A stretch of DNA of 64,000 nucleotides from Bostrychus sinensis (GCA_020698575.1 CM036251.1:3313788-3377787), one strand, 5' to 3'; shown: positions 11,001 through 26,000, counted from the stretch's first letter. Translations and numbers: made by a program. Notes: generated by a model not told the origin, from the letters alone.

Positions 11001-14000
11001 TCTGCTCTAAATTGCTACAGATAACTAAGTTTTCATCTTGAACACACATCACATTAGTTTTGGCCTTGTAACCAAACAGCAGGCTCTCAGACAGCACTGC
11101 TCAGGAGTCAGTACAGAGGCAAGCGTTCACTGTTTGCTTTTAACCACAAACTCCTGCTCACGCCCCTCTTCTGCTGGAAACTGTTGTTTGTATCGTTTTC
11201 AGCGCGAGTCCAGCCCGTAGTCCTAGTCCACTCATCTGAGCTCTAATGGAGCATACAGAAACTGGTAGAGAGAGGAAATGAACGATCAAAGCGACGCTGT
11301 GCTGCGGGCGAACGTTTAACCTGGCCATAGTTTATTAATAGTCACTTTTACTTTTACTATTTACTAACGTTTGAATCCTCCACGACATTAAACACCTGTG
11401 AGTCTTGATATTGGCTCATTTATCTGCTATCAGTACAAAAAACACTGACCGGCTTCACCATGTTGCCTTATGTATTGGCTGCGTTCAGGCTCACTAGCAA
11501 AGGATCATGGTCTATGTAGTTCTCTCTGCATATTACCACACCGCTGCAACAAAACTTTGCATTTTCACTCGTGGAAGCTACGTTGTACAAGTCCACGATA
11601 TCGAGAGACTTTTGCATTCGTAATATTGCAATAATCGCCAATATTGTTACATCCCTAAACATTTTTAAGAAGATCTTGCAGCATCCTGGAGTGTGTCCTT
11701 CTCAGTCTCCAGATTTAAATCCCAGTGAAAAACTTTGGTGGGATTTAAAGAAGGCAGCTGCAGCACAGAGGCCATCAAACATCACTGACATATAGCGGCT
11801 TTTGCAGGTGAAGAATGGGCAAAGACTCCAGTCGAGAGGTGTCAGAAGCTTGTTAGCAGTGACCAAAAACGTTTATTAGAAGTGATGAATGTTCAAGTAT
11901 GCTCCACACAGTCCTGAAGCTGAATAACACTGGACCTCTGTTAAAAGAGGCACATTTTTCATTTGAACTTCAGAGTTAAGTCAGAATAACTCAGATATGG
12001 AACAATCTTATCTCATCTTTTACTCGCATCATAATAATGTCTTTTGAGGTGAAGGCATTGAACCTTTCTGATAGGATAAGAGAGGTGGGCAGCCAAAATC
12101 CTAAGGAAAAGAATGTGAAACTGGCAATAAGACGTGATTTTTTAGGATGCTCTCATACCGTTGCTGTCCTGTCTTGGATTTTTGGATCCTCAGACGTGAA
12201 AGCTCCCGCGGGCCATGGCTCGGACCAAACAGCAGCTCTTTTGTTTCAGTCTCAATCTGGAGCACGGACTTCATCATGTGTAGTGTGCATAAGCGTAAGG
12301 ATTTAGAACCAAATACAAGAAATTTGCTTAATCACCAGCCTACTGTTCACCTTTTGCCACTTTTCCCACCACTATGTTGAGATACTGTACACTTCTATTA
12401 AATGACGTAACACTATAATCTGTCTGCTCCTGGACCCTCTGCAAAGAGAGTGTTTTCTCTCCATAACTCCTACTCCTCACTTTTCCCGCTCATGTCTGTT
12501 TTTTTTTTTACTACTGTTCCTCTGTAGCTGTGATTCATAACTTGTGGAAGAATGCGTTCTGCGAGTTGATTCATGACATTGTTTTGTGTGGGTTTTTTGT
12601 GTGTCTTTTTGTAGAGAGCGGAGGATGAGAGCGCGCACCTGAAGGCCCAGAACGATCAGATGCAGAGGAGTCTGGAGGAGTCGGTCCAGGAGATGGAGAA
12701 GATGACGGACGAATACAACAAGATGAAGATCGTGGTGCAGCAGACGGACGCCGTGATGGACCAGCTCAGGAGAGAGAGGGACCACGCCAAGATACAAGTA
12801 CACACACTACTATATACAAGATACAAGTACACACACACTACTATATACAAGATACAAGTACACACACACTACTATATACAAGATACAAGCACACACACAC
12901 TACTATATACAAGATACAAGTACACACACACTACTATATACAAGATACAAGTACACACACACTACTATATAAAAGATACAAGTACACACACACTACTATA
13001 TACAAGATACAAGTACACACACACTACTATATACAAGATACAAGTACACACACACTACTATATACAAGATACAAGTACACACACACTACTATATACAAGA
13101 TACAAGTACACACACACTACTATATACAAGATACAAGTACACACACACTGCTATATACAAGATACAAGTACACACACACTGCTATATACAAGATACAAGT
13201 ACACACACACTACTATATACAAGATACAAGTACACACACACTACTATATACAAGATACAAGTACACACACACTGCTATATACAAGATACAAGTACACACA
13301 CACTGCTATATACAAGATACAAGTACACACACACTACTATATACAAGATACAAGTACACACACACTACTATATACAAGATACAAGTACACACACACTACT
13401 ATATACAAGATACAAGTACACACACACTACTATATACAAGATACAAGTACACACACACTACTATATACAAGATACAAGTACACACACACTACTATATACA
13501 AGATACAAGTACACACAGAACTATACAGTGTAAGGTTCATCTTAATAAATTAGAATTTTATAGAAAAGTGAATCACATACAGAACTGTGTAAAAGTCTTT
13601 TAAGTCAAATCTAAACTAGACAAATCTAAACTGGAAGCACTTTGATAATGTAGGCACTGGTCCTATTTTGCAATGGTAAAAACATAGTGCCCAGACCGAG
13701 ACGCAAACAAGATTTTCTAGTTCAGAGGTAAATGCTCTAAAGCACTTAAAGTGCTTAAAGTTACAATACCACTGGTATTGAAAAATTTATTTTTATTTAA
13801 TACCAAGTTTCAGTTAATGTTCCTTTGCATGAATCAAATAAATAACACAGAGTAAATCATACAAACTACTGGTTTTAACTTATTACTAAGAGTTTTGCTC
13901 TAAAAATTGGTCTTTTATTCAATATTATTGTGTTTTATGATTGTAGAAGATGAATTAGCTCACCATAGGTATCAGAACAAGTATTGCTCAGGTATCGGTA

Positions 14001-17000
14001 TTGAAAACCAGTATTGTTTAAGAACTGGTATCGAAAAAAAGATCTGAATGGTACCCAGCACTATATACACTATATTTCCAAAAGTATTCACTCACCCACC
14101 CAAATAACTGAATTGGGTTTATGGTGTTGGGTTGTTTTCAGGAGCTCAGTTCCAGTGAAAGATACTCTGAAAGCTTCAGCACCAAGAGATTTTAGACAAA
14201 CAAACAAATTCCATGCTCCCAACTTTGTGGGAACAGTTTGGGGATGGCCCCTTCCTATGTAGAGCCGTAAGACTGAGCGTTTTCAGCTCTTGGGAAGGGC
14301 AGCGCCTCAGCATACAGGATTACTCAAACAAAATACTACTCCAGGTCTGTTTTTGAGGAGAAGACGACATTATAACATGGCTAAATGCTCAAAAAGTTGA
14401 TTTAGCAGAGTAGGGGACCTTTACAAGTTCTTAGCAGTTATCAGCTTTTTTTTTTTCACCTCAGTAAAACTTTTGCACAGTACTGTTTATTATATAGATT
14501 CAGTACACACAGCCTACATTAAACTGTTGTGATTGTGGCTTATATTAAATGCAACCCCGCATTCAGTATCTCATAAAATTAGAATAGTACATATTTCCCT
14601 GGGTACTGAATCTATAAATCATACTGGATGCATATAATTAGATCAATTTTATATTGCTAGCTCCTAGAAACCCATGTTCTGTCTCCAGAGGGTATGCTTA
14701 AAAAGTGATGTTTTTTTACCCACAAATTAAAAGATCCTATTTTCTACAGTGGTAATAAAACATCAGGAACATAATTATGTGACACAACGATTACAGTTTG
14801 CAGCCTCAGTGAACAGTGAGTTATGGCTTTATTAAAGGTTATTTTGGCCCAGAGCTGCTAATAAGGTCGAGATGTTCCCCGAGAAGATGATGTGCTGCAG
14901 ATTTATGAGGTTGGCGTAACCTGAACGTCATCATTATTTCTGAGTGTTCCTACTGGGCCATGATAAACGAACACAGGGAGGTCTGAGAGCTGTAAATGAG
15001 AGGAAACAGTGATGAAACAGGACTGGATTAAACTGAGTCATGTGTTATGGCTTCAGCTGAAATCTGCTTGAATATTTTTTTTATTTATTAATATTATATG
15101 GACTATCTGACCACTTTATTATGTACACATATAATCAGCCAATTACATGACAGGAACTACATGTTTTTAGGCATGCGACAGGTTCATAACAAGCCAAAAC
15201 TAACTCAAATACAGTTTTAACCATGTTATGTTATAATATTGTCTCCTCCTCAAAAATAGACCTGGAGTAGTATTCTGTTTGAGTAATACTGTATGCTGAG
15301 GCGCTGCCCTTCTCCAGAGCTGAAAATACTTGGTCTCACGGCTCTACATAGACACATGAAACCAGGAAGTGCTCCTGCGCGTTTCTAAAGTCCTGACACC
15401 GTCACAGGACTCGTTCTGATCATTTCAGGGACTGTTTCCATGACAATGCTGCCCAGGAAAACGCAGCAGTCATGCCGCCTCCGATTTGCATTCACAGAAA
15501 AAGCTGAGGTGTAAGGAAAACGATTGTAAACTGTAGTACCCATGTTTGTCCAGCAAACAGTGCTGTGGGCCCCGCTCTACACCACACAGTCAGTAAACAG
15601 CAGCTCCAGTCTGTAACTTTGCAACTACTTTAGGAACTTGTGGTTTTCTGGAGCCATTCTTATAAAGTCTCTCATCAAAGTAAGCACTTATACAGATATT
15701 ACTGACAGATACTGGACTAAATATGAACGTGTGAGGTATAAAAGTCTTGTATTCTGCGCTCGGCTCCTGCTGTGAGACCAAAACACCTCCTCCAGCGTTT
15801 TTGAAAGATTGCGAATTCAGCAAACAGAAACCCCGCCTTTGGTAAACAAAAGGCCAAATCGCAATCAAACCTTTGCAGATTCAGCAAAACGCGTTGTTGT
15901 CTCAACAGCCCCTCAGTGCGTAAACCATCACTACAAAGCAGTCAGCTGTTAGCCTCATGTTGCTAATAGCTGTGCTAATTAGCCATTTTATGCTCTGTCC
16001 GGTCCCCACCGTTGCCAGCAGGGGGCGACAGACACAAGAGGTTTTCCACAGATACATTATTTTAAGTAAAAAACCTGAAATCCTAATGCAAAGGAGTCCA
16101 GCGCTGTTTCAGAAAGACTGAAGAAAGCAGAGTAATGGACCTTTAATGTGTGGACTACATGCGTGTTCCGCTCAGGTCCGAGAGCTGACAGAGAAGATCC
16201 AGAGCATGACAGAGGAGGACGACCCCATCATGGCTGCCGTCAACGCCAAAGTCGAGGAGTGGAAGGTAGGAACTCCATCTAAACTTTACTTTGCCAGGGA
16301 TTTAGGGACTACATTTTAAAAGCAGGAGTAGAAACAAATTTTATAGTGAAATACTGTAATTATGAATGTTATTGTGTTAGTCCAGTCATATTTTGTTTGT
16401 CTTTAGCAAGTGCTGTCGGCGAAGGACGATGAGATCCTGGTTTATCAGCAGATGATCCGAGACCTGAGAGAGAAGCTCAGAGCCACTCAGCTGGACCTGG
16501 ACAAGAGCAACATCCTGGCCTTACAGCAGGTCTGAGAAAGTCTGTTAGATCATTTCCAAAAACAAACATAATATGCTCACGACGACATGACTTACACCAT
16601 ATATCACAAAATCCGTCCAATCTCTTGTCCAATTGATTTGTACATTTCCAGACATTTTACTGGTGCACGTAATTATCTTATGAGCTCATAAAATTGCACA
16701 GTTGTAGACGTTTTATTTGCTCATTATTCAGCTAAACACTTGGGAATAACACATTATAAAGAAGCATTAGTTGAAGAGGCTATATTCTGCTTTCTGCTAT
16801 TCAGTGGAGGACTTGTTGCCGATTGGTCAGTGTTTCCTGGAGTGGGCAGGGGTTCGTGGTGCATCTGAGTGTTCTGAGGCCTTAGAAACTTACTGCCAGA
16901 GAATACAGGATTACTCGAACATGTTTTAATGAAGCAGAACACAACTCCAGGTATGTTTTTGATGAGGGAAACAAGATTATAACATGGGAGAAAGCTCAGA

Positions 17001-20000
17001 AATGTTGATTTTGCAGAATATAGCCTCTTTAAAGGTTGTTAAAAAGATAAATAAAAGCATAATATAGCCCCTTTAAAACCGGTGAGTTCTTTCAGAAGTG
17101 TTACCAAATGGTGTTTAACCTGTTAAGCTCTGAGGCCTTTTTCCCAAAAATTCTATATCTACATTTATTAAGGTTTTACTTAGCATTTACTAGGTGTACA
17201 TAGCTAACCTTGGTAGCAAATTAATTTGTGGACTTTGGGGATTACTGCGGAAGAGAAATAATATTAATAAATTATATTGTTTGACCATAAATTGAGGTTG
17301 AAATGGATTATTCTAATTTCCGCCTGAAAAAAAAAAACACATATTTGTCTCCAAAAAAGCCTTTTTCCTTCCTGTAGTGAAGCAAATAACAACATAAATT
17401 GAAAATTTCACATATCTTGGTCTACTGCAGCAAAATTTGTGCCAAATAAACAAAGTAATGGAAAGATATACATGTTTTATTTTTAAAAAATCCAGGCGGA
17501 ATCCAACTGTTGAATAGAAATTGAAGTAGATAGTTTTGTTGCCACGAATTGTCTGAACACGAGGATGTCAAACATGTGTGTGTCAGCCGTTGTATCTCCC
17601 CGCTATGGTCCCATCAAGCGGACACAAGGGGGCGGAGCCCCGTCGGGCTCTATTCGGGTTTAATAGGTTAAGTGTGAAGAATCCAAAGAGAAACAGCACC
17701 TCAGTCTAAAACGACAACTTTCCCACCCGAGTGTGTGGTCCTATATTTTCCAAACCTGACTTCTTATAAAACACTTCAGATTCCCCGACCGTCCGCCATA
17801 CTGCCAAACTAAGGTCTATAAGGGGAAAAGTTATCGCTAAAACATATAAAGGATGTGTACAAACTAAACTCGTGCATTTATTTATGAGCTTTTCTTTCTT
17901 GTGAAGATGTTTTGAGTTAAATTCTGCCTTATCACATTTCCCACTTTCTCTTATCATTGTATTTTATTTAACTGTCCTCCTCCTCCTTCTACCTCCGCGG
18001 CTGCTGTGGACAGGTCATATATGATCTCTGCGCCGTAAGTCCATCCATCTCTTCTCTTCTCCTTCATCCTCCTGCTGCCGTCTGTTATTCCGAGCCTGTA
18101 GACGTAGGCCGTAGATCACTCGTGTTGGTTTGTAATGTGTTTTAATGAGAGAGCGATGTTGTTGTTGTGTGCTGAAGGCGGTGCAGGACAGAGATAACCA
18201 GATCCAGATGCTGAGCGAGCAGGTGCAGCTGTACACCGGAGAGATGGAGAAACACACGCAGCTCATCGAGGAGCTCAAGACCTCCACACACACCGACAGA
18301 GGTGGGTCTGACTGTAACAAGTAACACATGAGTTATGCAACGTGCCTAAAAATGACATCTGCCTCACCCTCATTCACTAAATAACTCTCTTACCTTGTGC
18401 AGCAGGCAGAATTCTCAGGAAATCACAAACTCACAAATATCGCTTGTGGTCAGTGGTGTGGCAGTAGTGCAGCGTGTGGGGGATTTAGGTTTGTCGACAG
18501 CAGCAAGCCCTCTCGTTTAATTCTTTAATTTAACCTTTATTTAACTGGGAAAATCCCAGTGAGATTAAAAACCTCTGTTCTCAAGGGAGTCCTGGCCAAG
18601 AGGCAGCAACAATAACAAAACAGTTTATAATTACACAGACAAAGACAAGATAACAGGACGAGACAAAGATAATCTCTTTGTCTCTTCCTGTTATCTTGTC
18701 TTGTGAAAAACATGTGCATTGGATTTAAAATGTTAGACAAAAAGTTAAGTTCCAGTCTTTCTGCAACATATTCCACACATAAGGTGCAGAGTGGACAAAA
18801 GCCTTTGGAACAGAGAGTAACACATGATCTTGTGAGCGAAGAAAATAAGAATGAATGAATGAGCTTACTAGTACTACAGTAATGTAGGTCGGCAGTAGTC
18901 CAAGCATTGCCTTATAAATGAAAGTGTACCAATAACTCCTTTTTCAGAGCAGGCCATCCCATCCAAGAATACAACTCACAGTGATGTGTCACCGCTTTAC
19001 AGTTAGTAATGAACCTCCGGGAAGCAGATTAACAGTGTTAACCATTCAAAGACATTGAGCTGAAGCATTCATATAAAACAGAACTCCATAATCCAACACA
19101 GATAGTAAAGTCTCAAATGGTTAGCATTGTCGTCCTAGGTCCTGGGTTCGATTCCCAGACTGAGCCAGCCTTTCTGTCCCATACTTCCTTCTGTAGTCTG
19201 AGATCTTCAGGTCAGAACCTGCTGATGATCCCTCCCTCCTTTCAAAACTCGAGGAGACAGATCCTTCTGTGCACCCAGACTCTTGAACGAACTCTCACTT
19301 TCCCTGAACTCGCTGGACATTAGATGCTTTTAAAAAGCAACTTAAAACATTCCTTTTCAAACAAGCTTTCTAGCTTCAGTGGGCCTAGGGCTGACTGATT
19401 GTATTCTGCCATATTATGTATTTTAAAGTGTTTTTATATTTCATTATGCCTTTTTATTGTGAAGCACTTGGTAACTGTTGTCTGAGAAAGGTGCTATACA
19501 AATACACTTTACTTACCTCTGTGTGTGAACTATAGGCTTAAGCCCCTTTCAAACACAGTTGTGTGGGAATGGTAACCAAACAGACCATGAAGTGACGTTA
19601 GCAAGTTACAGTAAACACTATTTTTGCTAAACACGAATTTAGCCATGTATCTTTGACCATCTCAGTGGAAGTATTGTTCAGGATCACCACAATCTTCTCA
19701 TAATCAAGAGGGCTACATCCCTGTATGCTAAGCTAACTTTCTAACAGGACAATAGAGAACATAACATTTCTTTCTCTGAATAGACCTTTCAGGCTCCGTG
19801 TTTGGATGTCACAGCACGCTGCACCCAAGTTGAAATCATTTTAACAAGCAGAGCTATTCCTACCTCAACAGCAAGTACCGCACTGTGACATGCGCATGAA
19901 TGTTCCACTGTCACAGCAGATCCGAACCATTACCGTACTGGATGATACTGCCTTTTTAAATAAGTTTTAAATTCTTGCTTCTTGTTTACTTCTTGCAGGT

Positions 20001-23000
20001 TTCCCGTCCATGCTGCAGCAGAGAAAGATCGATGAACTCAAATCCCAGCTCGAAGACGCTGAGGCCCGAGCGACTGAGGCCGAACAAGCTCTGAAACTGG
20101 CCGAGTCTCATGCCGAGGAAAAGGACAAGGATCTGATCGAGGCTTCCAACCGTCTGAGCCAATACGAGGCTGTGAGTCCGCAAACACCTCCTGTTTATGT
20201 CCCCGTATCACATTCTGTTATTATATTCAAGAACCAAAAACAAATCAGTCAGGGTTACTAACAATTAAGAAATTAAGAGAGAGACTGGTTTAGTCCTGGT
20301 TCAGACCTGTTTTAGACTTGGGTTAGTTGTAGTTTAGACCTGGTTGTGATCAGGGTTTTGACATGGTTTAGCCCTGGTTTATACCTGGTTTCATTCTGGT
20401 TTAGTCCTTGCCAGTTTAGACCTGGTTTAGACTTTGTTTAGTACTGGTTTAGTCCTGGTTTAGACCTGGTTATATCTGGTTTTATTGTAATTTAGACCTT
20501 CTTTAGTCCTTGCTGGTTTAGTCTTGGTTTACACCTTGTTTAGTCCTGGTTTAGTCCTGGTTTAGTCCTGGTTTAGACCTGGTTTAGACTTTGTTTAGTA
20601 CTGGTTTAGACCTGGTTTAGTCCTGGGTTATACCTGGCTTAGTTCTAGTTTAGACCTGGTTTAGACCTGGTTATACCTGGTTTTATTGTAATTTAGACCT
20701 TCTTTAGTCCTTGCTGGTTTAGTCTTGGTTTACACCTTGTTTAGTCCTGGTTTTGTTATGTTTTAGACCTGGTTTTGACCTGGCTTCATTCTAGTTTAGT
20801 CTTTTTTAGTCTTTGCTCCGTTAGTCCTGGTTTCATTCTGGTTTAGTTCATGCCAGTTTTGTCCAGGTTTAGACTTTGTTTAGTCCTTATTTAATCCTAG
20901 TTTCCTCCTGTTTTAGCCTGGTCTTGTCCTGGTTTAGAGCTGGTTTCCTGCTAGACCTGGGTTATTTTGATGCTGTTTCTCTGTACTTTGTTGACAAGTT
21001 GAGTAAACCAGCAGCCTATGAGAGTGTCCCTTTTTAATATTGCAGCCTTGTGATTGGCCATATTTCTTCCTGTTTATCCTCCTGTGTCACATCTCAACAA
21101 ACTCATAGTGACTTTTGTCAGATTTTCATAACCAAAACGAATCAGCTGAGGTTGGGTTTCCTGGAATGAGGCACAGTTTGCTTCCTAAAATTTGAGAGAA
21201 AGCAGTGTCTGTGCCGCGATGGTCTGCAGAAAGATTAATTGTCCTCGCCGTAGCAAATCCGTATCCTGACTCAAGTTTGTGAAAAAGTCCAAAAAACACA
21301 GACGTAGCTTGTATTTTGGAGTAAGCGTTTCTCTGTTTATTCCTCTGACAGGGGACTTACGGACTGGAAGCGGCCATAGCAGAGATCAAAGAGTGTAAAA
21401 ATCTGATTAAGACCAAGGATTTGGAGGCTGAAGCCATGACCAAAGAGATAAACCAGCTCGAGATGAGGATCAGCGACCTCCTGGACGAAAACGAGGATTT
21501 CCGCGAAAAACTAGGTTTTTTCATGATTTTAGCATGATCCTCTTTGTCCTATTTTTTTGTTTTTGTGCCAAGTCTCTATCATTACTGGTGTTTAGGGGGA
21601 ATTAGATTAAAATTGTGTAGTCCTGGTTTAGTCCTAGGCTAGACCTGGTTTACTCATGGTTTAGACCTGGTTTAGAACTGGTTTAGTCCTGGTTTAGTCA
21701 CAGGTTAAGACCTAGTACAGTCCTGGTCTAGGCCTGGTTTACCCCTGTTTAAGTCCTGATTTTGAGCTGGTTTAGACATGGGTTAGACCTGGTTTTGACC
21801 TGGTTTAGACCTGGTTCAGACCTAGTTTAGTCCTAGTTTAGAAGTTCTGGTTTAGATCTGGGTTAGACCTAGTTTAGTCCTAGTTTAGAAGTCCTGGTTT
21901 AGATCTGGGTTAGACCTAGTTTAGTCCTAGTTTAGAAGTCCTGGTTTAGATCTGGGTTAGACCTAGTTTAGTCCTAGTTTAGAAGTCCTGGTTTAGATCT
22001 GGGTTAGACCTAGTTTAGTCTGTTTAGATTAGACTGTTTTCAACCAGATTTAGTCCTGGTTTAGACCTAATTTAGATTGATTTAATCCTGGTTTAGTCCT
22101 GGGTTATTTCTTGTTTAGTAGTCCTGGTTTAGATCTGTGTTAGTCCTAGTTTAGTCCTGGTTTAGATTTGGGTTTAGTGTTCGTGTTTGTAATCCTAGAC
22201 CACTTGCCTCTTTCTAATTTTTTGTCTCATTTTGTGATGATTTAACGTTCCTCCTTTCTACGCCAGCGTCTCTCTCTTAACAGAGGATTTGGGGAAATTA
22301 AATCAAACTCTTTTCTGTGAATTTGTTACAAAAAACCAAAAGGTCTGGAGCCCACACAAGAGGTGGATCTGACGGCGTTCAGACGAGCCAAAGACGTCAG
22401 GCAGCGGCAGTACAGAGCCGAGAACCAAGTGCTCACCAAAGAGGTACCATTCCCACACATTACTGAGAGAAAAAAACTTGGAAGGCTGGAATATGGTCAT
22501 GGGAAAATTTAGAGCTGTCCTGGGACTTTGGGATGTCAAACTAATAAATTTAATCAGTTTAAAATGGTTTGGGAGGCTGCAGTCTCTGCTTCTGTTTTCT
22601 TTAAAAAAGTGAAGATGAACCGTTTCACCACAGTAAAATACGGATACATAAGACCAATGGTGATCTCAGAGTATTTTGTCTTTTACTGTTTTTATTTTGG
22701 TGCCGTTTCCATGACATCCCCAAGGTCTTAAAACTATTAAAAAGATATTGAATTTTATGCTGTCAAAATCAAGGTCCTAAAAGTATTACATTTTATTACA
22801 ACTGATCTTAAATTTAACAGATATTTTTGTTAAATTAAAAAAGTTATGTCACCAAAATTGCAGTGTCTAATACACTTTATCACAACTTTTTCATTGAAAT
22901 GTATCATTCCATTTTATTCGACATTTTTGTATGCAAAGTTGGAGTTATTTCCTTTGTAAGATTGAGACTGAAAACCAGAGGAGACCGAGCTTTTGCAGAA

Positions 23001-26000
23001 GCAGATCCCAAACTCTGGAATGCTCTCCTCTTGCACATTAGAGCTGCGACATCCACTGAAATATTTAAATTGCTGCTAAAAACTCACCTTTTTCCACTGG
23101 CTTTTAACACAAGCCGAGCTGGACGTTTTATTATTATTTAGTGTATTTTAGTCTAGTTGTTTTTATTTGACTTCTGGTTTTAGTCATAAATTATGTGTTT
23201 AGTATTGTTTTATTCTGTCTATTTATTGTGCTCTTATTTCTACACTGTTTTATTGAACCTGTACAGCACATTGGGCAGTAGTGGCTGTTGTTAAACGTGC
23301 TATATAAATAAACTTTGACCTTGACCTTAAATAAAAATAACTCAGATGATAGATTATTCTAAATGGCGTTAAAAAGTCTTAAAAGTTCTTAAATTTCATG
23401 GTTTCTCTGTGTAAGCAGATGAGCAGTCATTAAAATAGATGCTTTCTCTGTGCTTTAATTTAATGTTAACAAGCTGCGTAGACCGGCAGCCAATTGAACC
23501 AACTTTTCTAATACGGGCAGACACTTTTTATTGCAACTTAAGATTGGCCAAAGCTGATGCACAATATAATGAATGATATAAACATCATATTAAGAAATTA
23601 AGCTATTTTCCACAAATAAAAACTATAACATTTATTTATCTACTACATTTGAATTGATTCACCCTCTCATAAATGCATGTATTAAAAAGTTCTTCTCTTC
23701 TTGAGAGGCTTACATTTGCAGTTGTTACAGCTTTATTAGTTTTTGAGTGACCTCTGTGTTTCTTTTTACAGATTGAACGTCTTGAAGAAGAAAGACTGGA
23801 GCTGAAGAAACAGATCCGCCGTTTGGTCAAAGAAAGAGGTGACAACATTTTTTACTTTAGAAACACCCATTTGGCTGAATATTATAAAATTCACACAGTC
23901 CAATTAAACAGACATATCTGGCACTGGAATAGACATTTTCTTTATTTTTTTTTCCTAATTATACAGCGCTCTTTATTGCAGTGTGCCATTGCATAAAAAG
24001 CCTAACCCATCATTCATCTTATGCTTATTCCTGTTTGGGGTCACGGAACCTAAACTTTGTTCATAAAAATCTTAAATGTCCCCTATTCTGCTAAATAAAT
24101 AGTTTGAGCTTTTAACCACGTTACAATGTTGTCTCCTCAGAGCTGAAGTAGTATTCTGTTTGAGTAATCTTGTATGCTGAGGCGCTGCCCTTCTCCAGAG
24201 ATGAAAACGCTCGGTCTCACAGCTCTACGTAGTCACGTGAAACCAGGAAGTGCTCCTGCGCGTTTCTAAAGCCCATACACCGGACTCGATAAGATCATTT
24301 CAGCCTTAAACCTCCGTCACAACGAAGCATCAGCTCAGAAATCTATCTGTTAGCCTCATGTCACTAATAGCTGTGTTAATTAGCTAGTTTATGCTCTGTC
24401 CACTTCCCACTGTGGCCAGCAGGGGGCGACAGACGCCAAAGTTACAGTAACAGCTTTCCAACAGAAGACATATACATTATTTTAAGTTATAAAACATGAA
24501 ATACTAATACAAATGAGTCCAAAACTATTTCAGAAAGCTTGAAAAATATGGGACCTTTTAGCAGTCTTATAATCCCAGCTTGTCCGCAGGGTCTTAAAAA
24601 GTATTAAAAGTTGATAAATAGATTAATTAGATAAATTAACACCCTTAAAAAATATTAAAAAGACTCAAATTCGACTTTGAGGTATTACGTGTTTTGGTAT
24701 TAAAGTTTTGTCCAAAGAAAGTATGCATTAATGGATTAATTTTCCTTCTGATGACTATTAAAAACAACAATGTTCTGGCGTGATGTGATGGCAAAGTACA
24801 ACTGTTTACCACTGTTTTCTCGAAGTGGTGACGAGGTCTTAAAACACTTAGGGAAGGTCTTTAAAAGGTATTGAAATTAACCTCAGGATTCCTGCATATG
24901 CCCCGAATCTGTGTCTAACACCAGTACTGTTTTCAAAGAATAACAGTCAAAGTTCTCTTCCTGGTTTTATTTAACGTTGATCAGTTATCAAGAGAACTAA
25001 ACTGTTATAATACAGGCTGTGCTGTGGGATCCTCTGTTGTTAACCATCTTATGTTCGCTGATGATCTGTTTATTATCAGCCCATACAGTTATTAAAGGTC
25101 TGCTCAGAATATGGCAGCAAGTTTGACATTAAATACAACCCCTCTAAGAGTAATATCATGATTGTTAGAAGGCTTTTATTTATGTGACAGGCCTCTTACA
25201 GCCTGCAGAGAGGTCAAATACCTTGGACATTTTGTAACTGATGACTGGCGTGATGACAGAGATATCCACAGACAGTGTTGTAAACTCTATGCACAGGCAA
25301 ACATGTGCTCAATTCCTGTGGTGTTCTTTGTTTCAGGCTTTTTGTACACCTCTGTGTACAGCTCATCTTTGGTGGTAGAGCTGGAAACGGACCTTAAAAG
25401 TTAGGCCCGACATGGCCCGAGCCCGACAGAATTCGACCCGAGCCCGACAAGCACAGGCACACAACTCTTCCTTCTTTTGTCAAGAATGAGTTGTGTGGGC
25501 TGAACATTTGTTGCATTTAACGTAACCCACTAGCTCATTATTTTCATTGTGCACATGGTCAAAATTCTTCCACACCTCAGACCTTGCTTTCGTTGCTGGC
25601 GTAGTCACCACAGAGTAGCCTCCGCTTCACCTCCTCAGCATCCATCATGGTATCTTTCTCGTGCTGAATGAAATGCATCACATGACCGCTCATTTACCGT
25701 GAAATTCATAGCGCAAGGTTCAGGTTTGAGCAAAGATTTCCAGCTCTATCTGGTGCAATTATAAAAGAAGTAGTCTCCGTAGACTCACTGATGCCTACAA
25801 TGATGCTTTTAGACTCTGACTGAAGGTTCCCAGGTGGCACAGTGCTAGTCAATTGTTTGTGGACTCTCACGTCCCCACATGTGAGGCACTGTTGAGACAA
25901 TTCATAAATAAATTTATGCAACGACTGGAGGAGTCTGAAAACTCAGTCATGGAGACTCTAACTAACCTTGCACTGAGCTGTTATAGATACACATCTGCTC

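Larger units (their letters stand above)
13578..14485. mobile_element. Composite of DNA-transposon remnants in intron 9
   Basis: Outer ends cagaactgtgtaaaagt and (reversed) cagtactgtgcaaaagt suggest one Tc1/mariner-like MITE. Inside lie a diverged repeat (about 13765-14055), a second mariner end remnant (14061-14262, 'cactatatttccaaaagtattcactcac ... tttggggatggcc') and an inverted partial MITE (14265-14423). Order is inferred from end matching by eye. Confidence 0.45.

Noticed and set aside
12660..13553. A 297-aa open frame with a Thr/His/Tyr-rich repeat
   Set aside because: Only the first 46 codons are cep290 exon 9; the rest is the 31-bp minisatellite read in all three phases. It would be coding only if the intron were retained.
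19117..19166. Possible tRNA gene (A-box and B-box like text)
   Set aside because: No complete cloverleaf or acceptor stem can be formed; followed by a LINE-type 3' end, so it is a SINE-like remnant.
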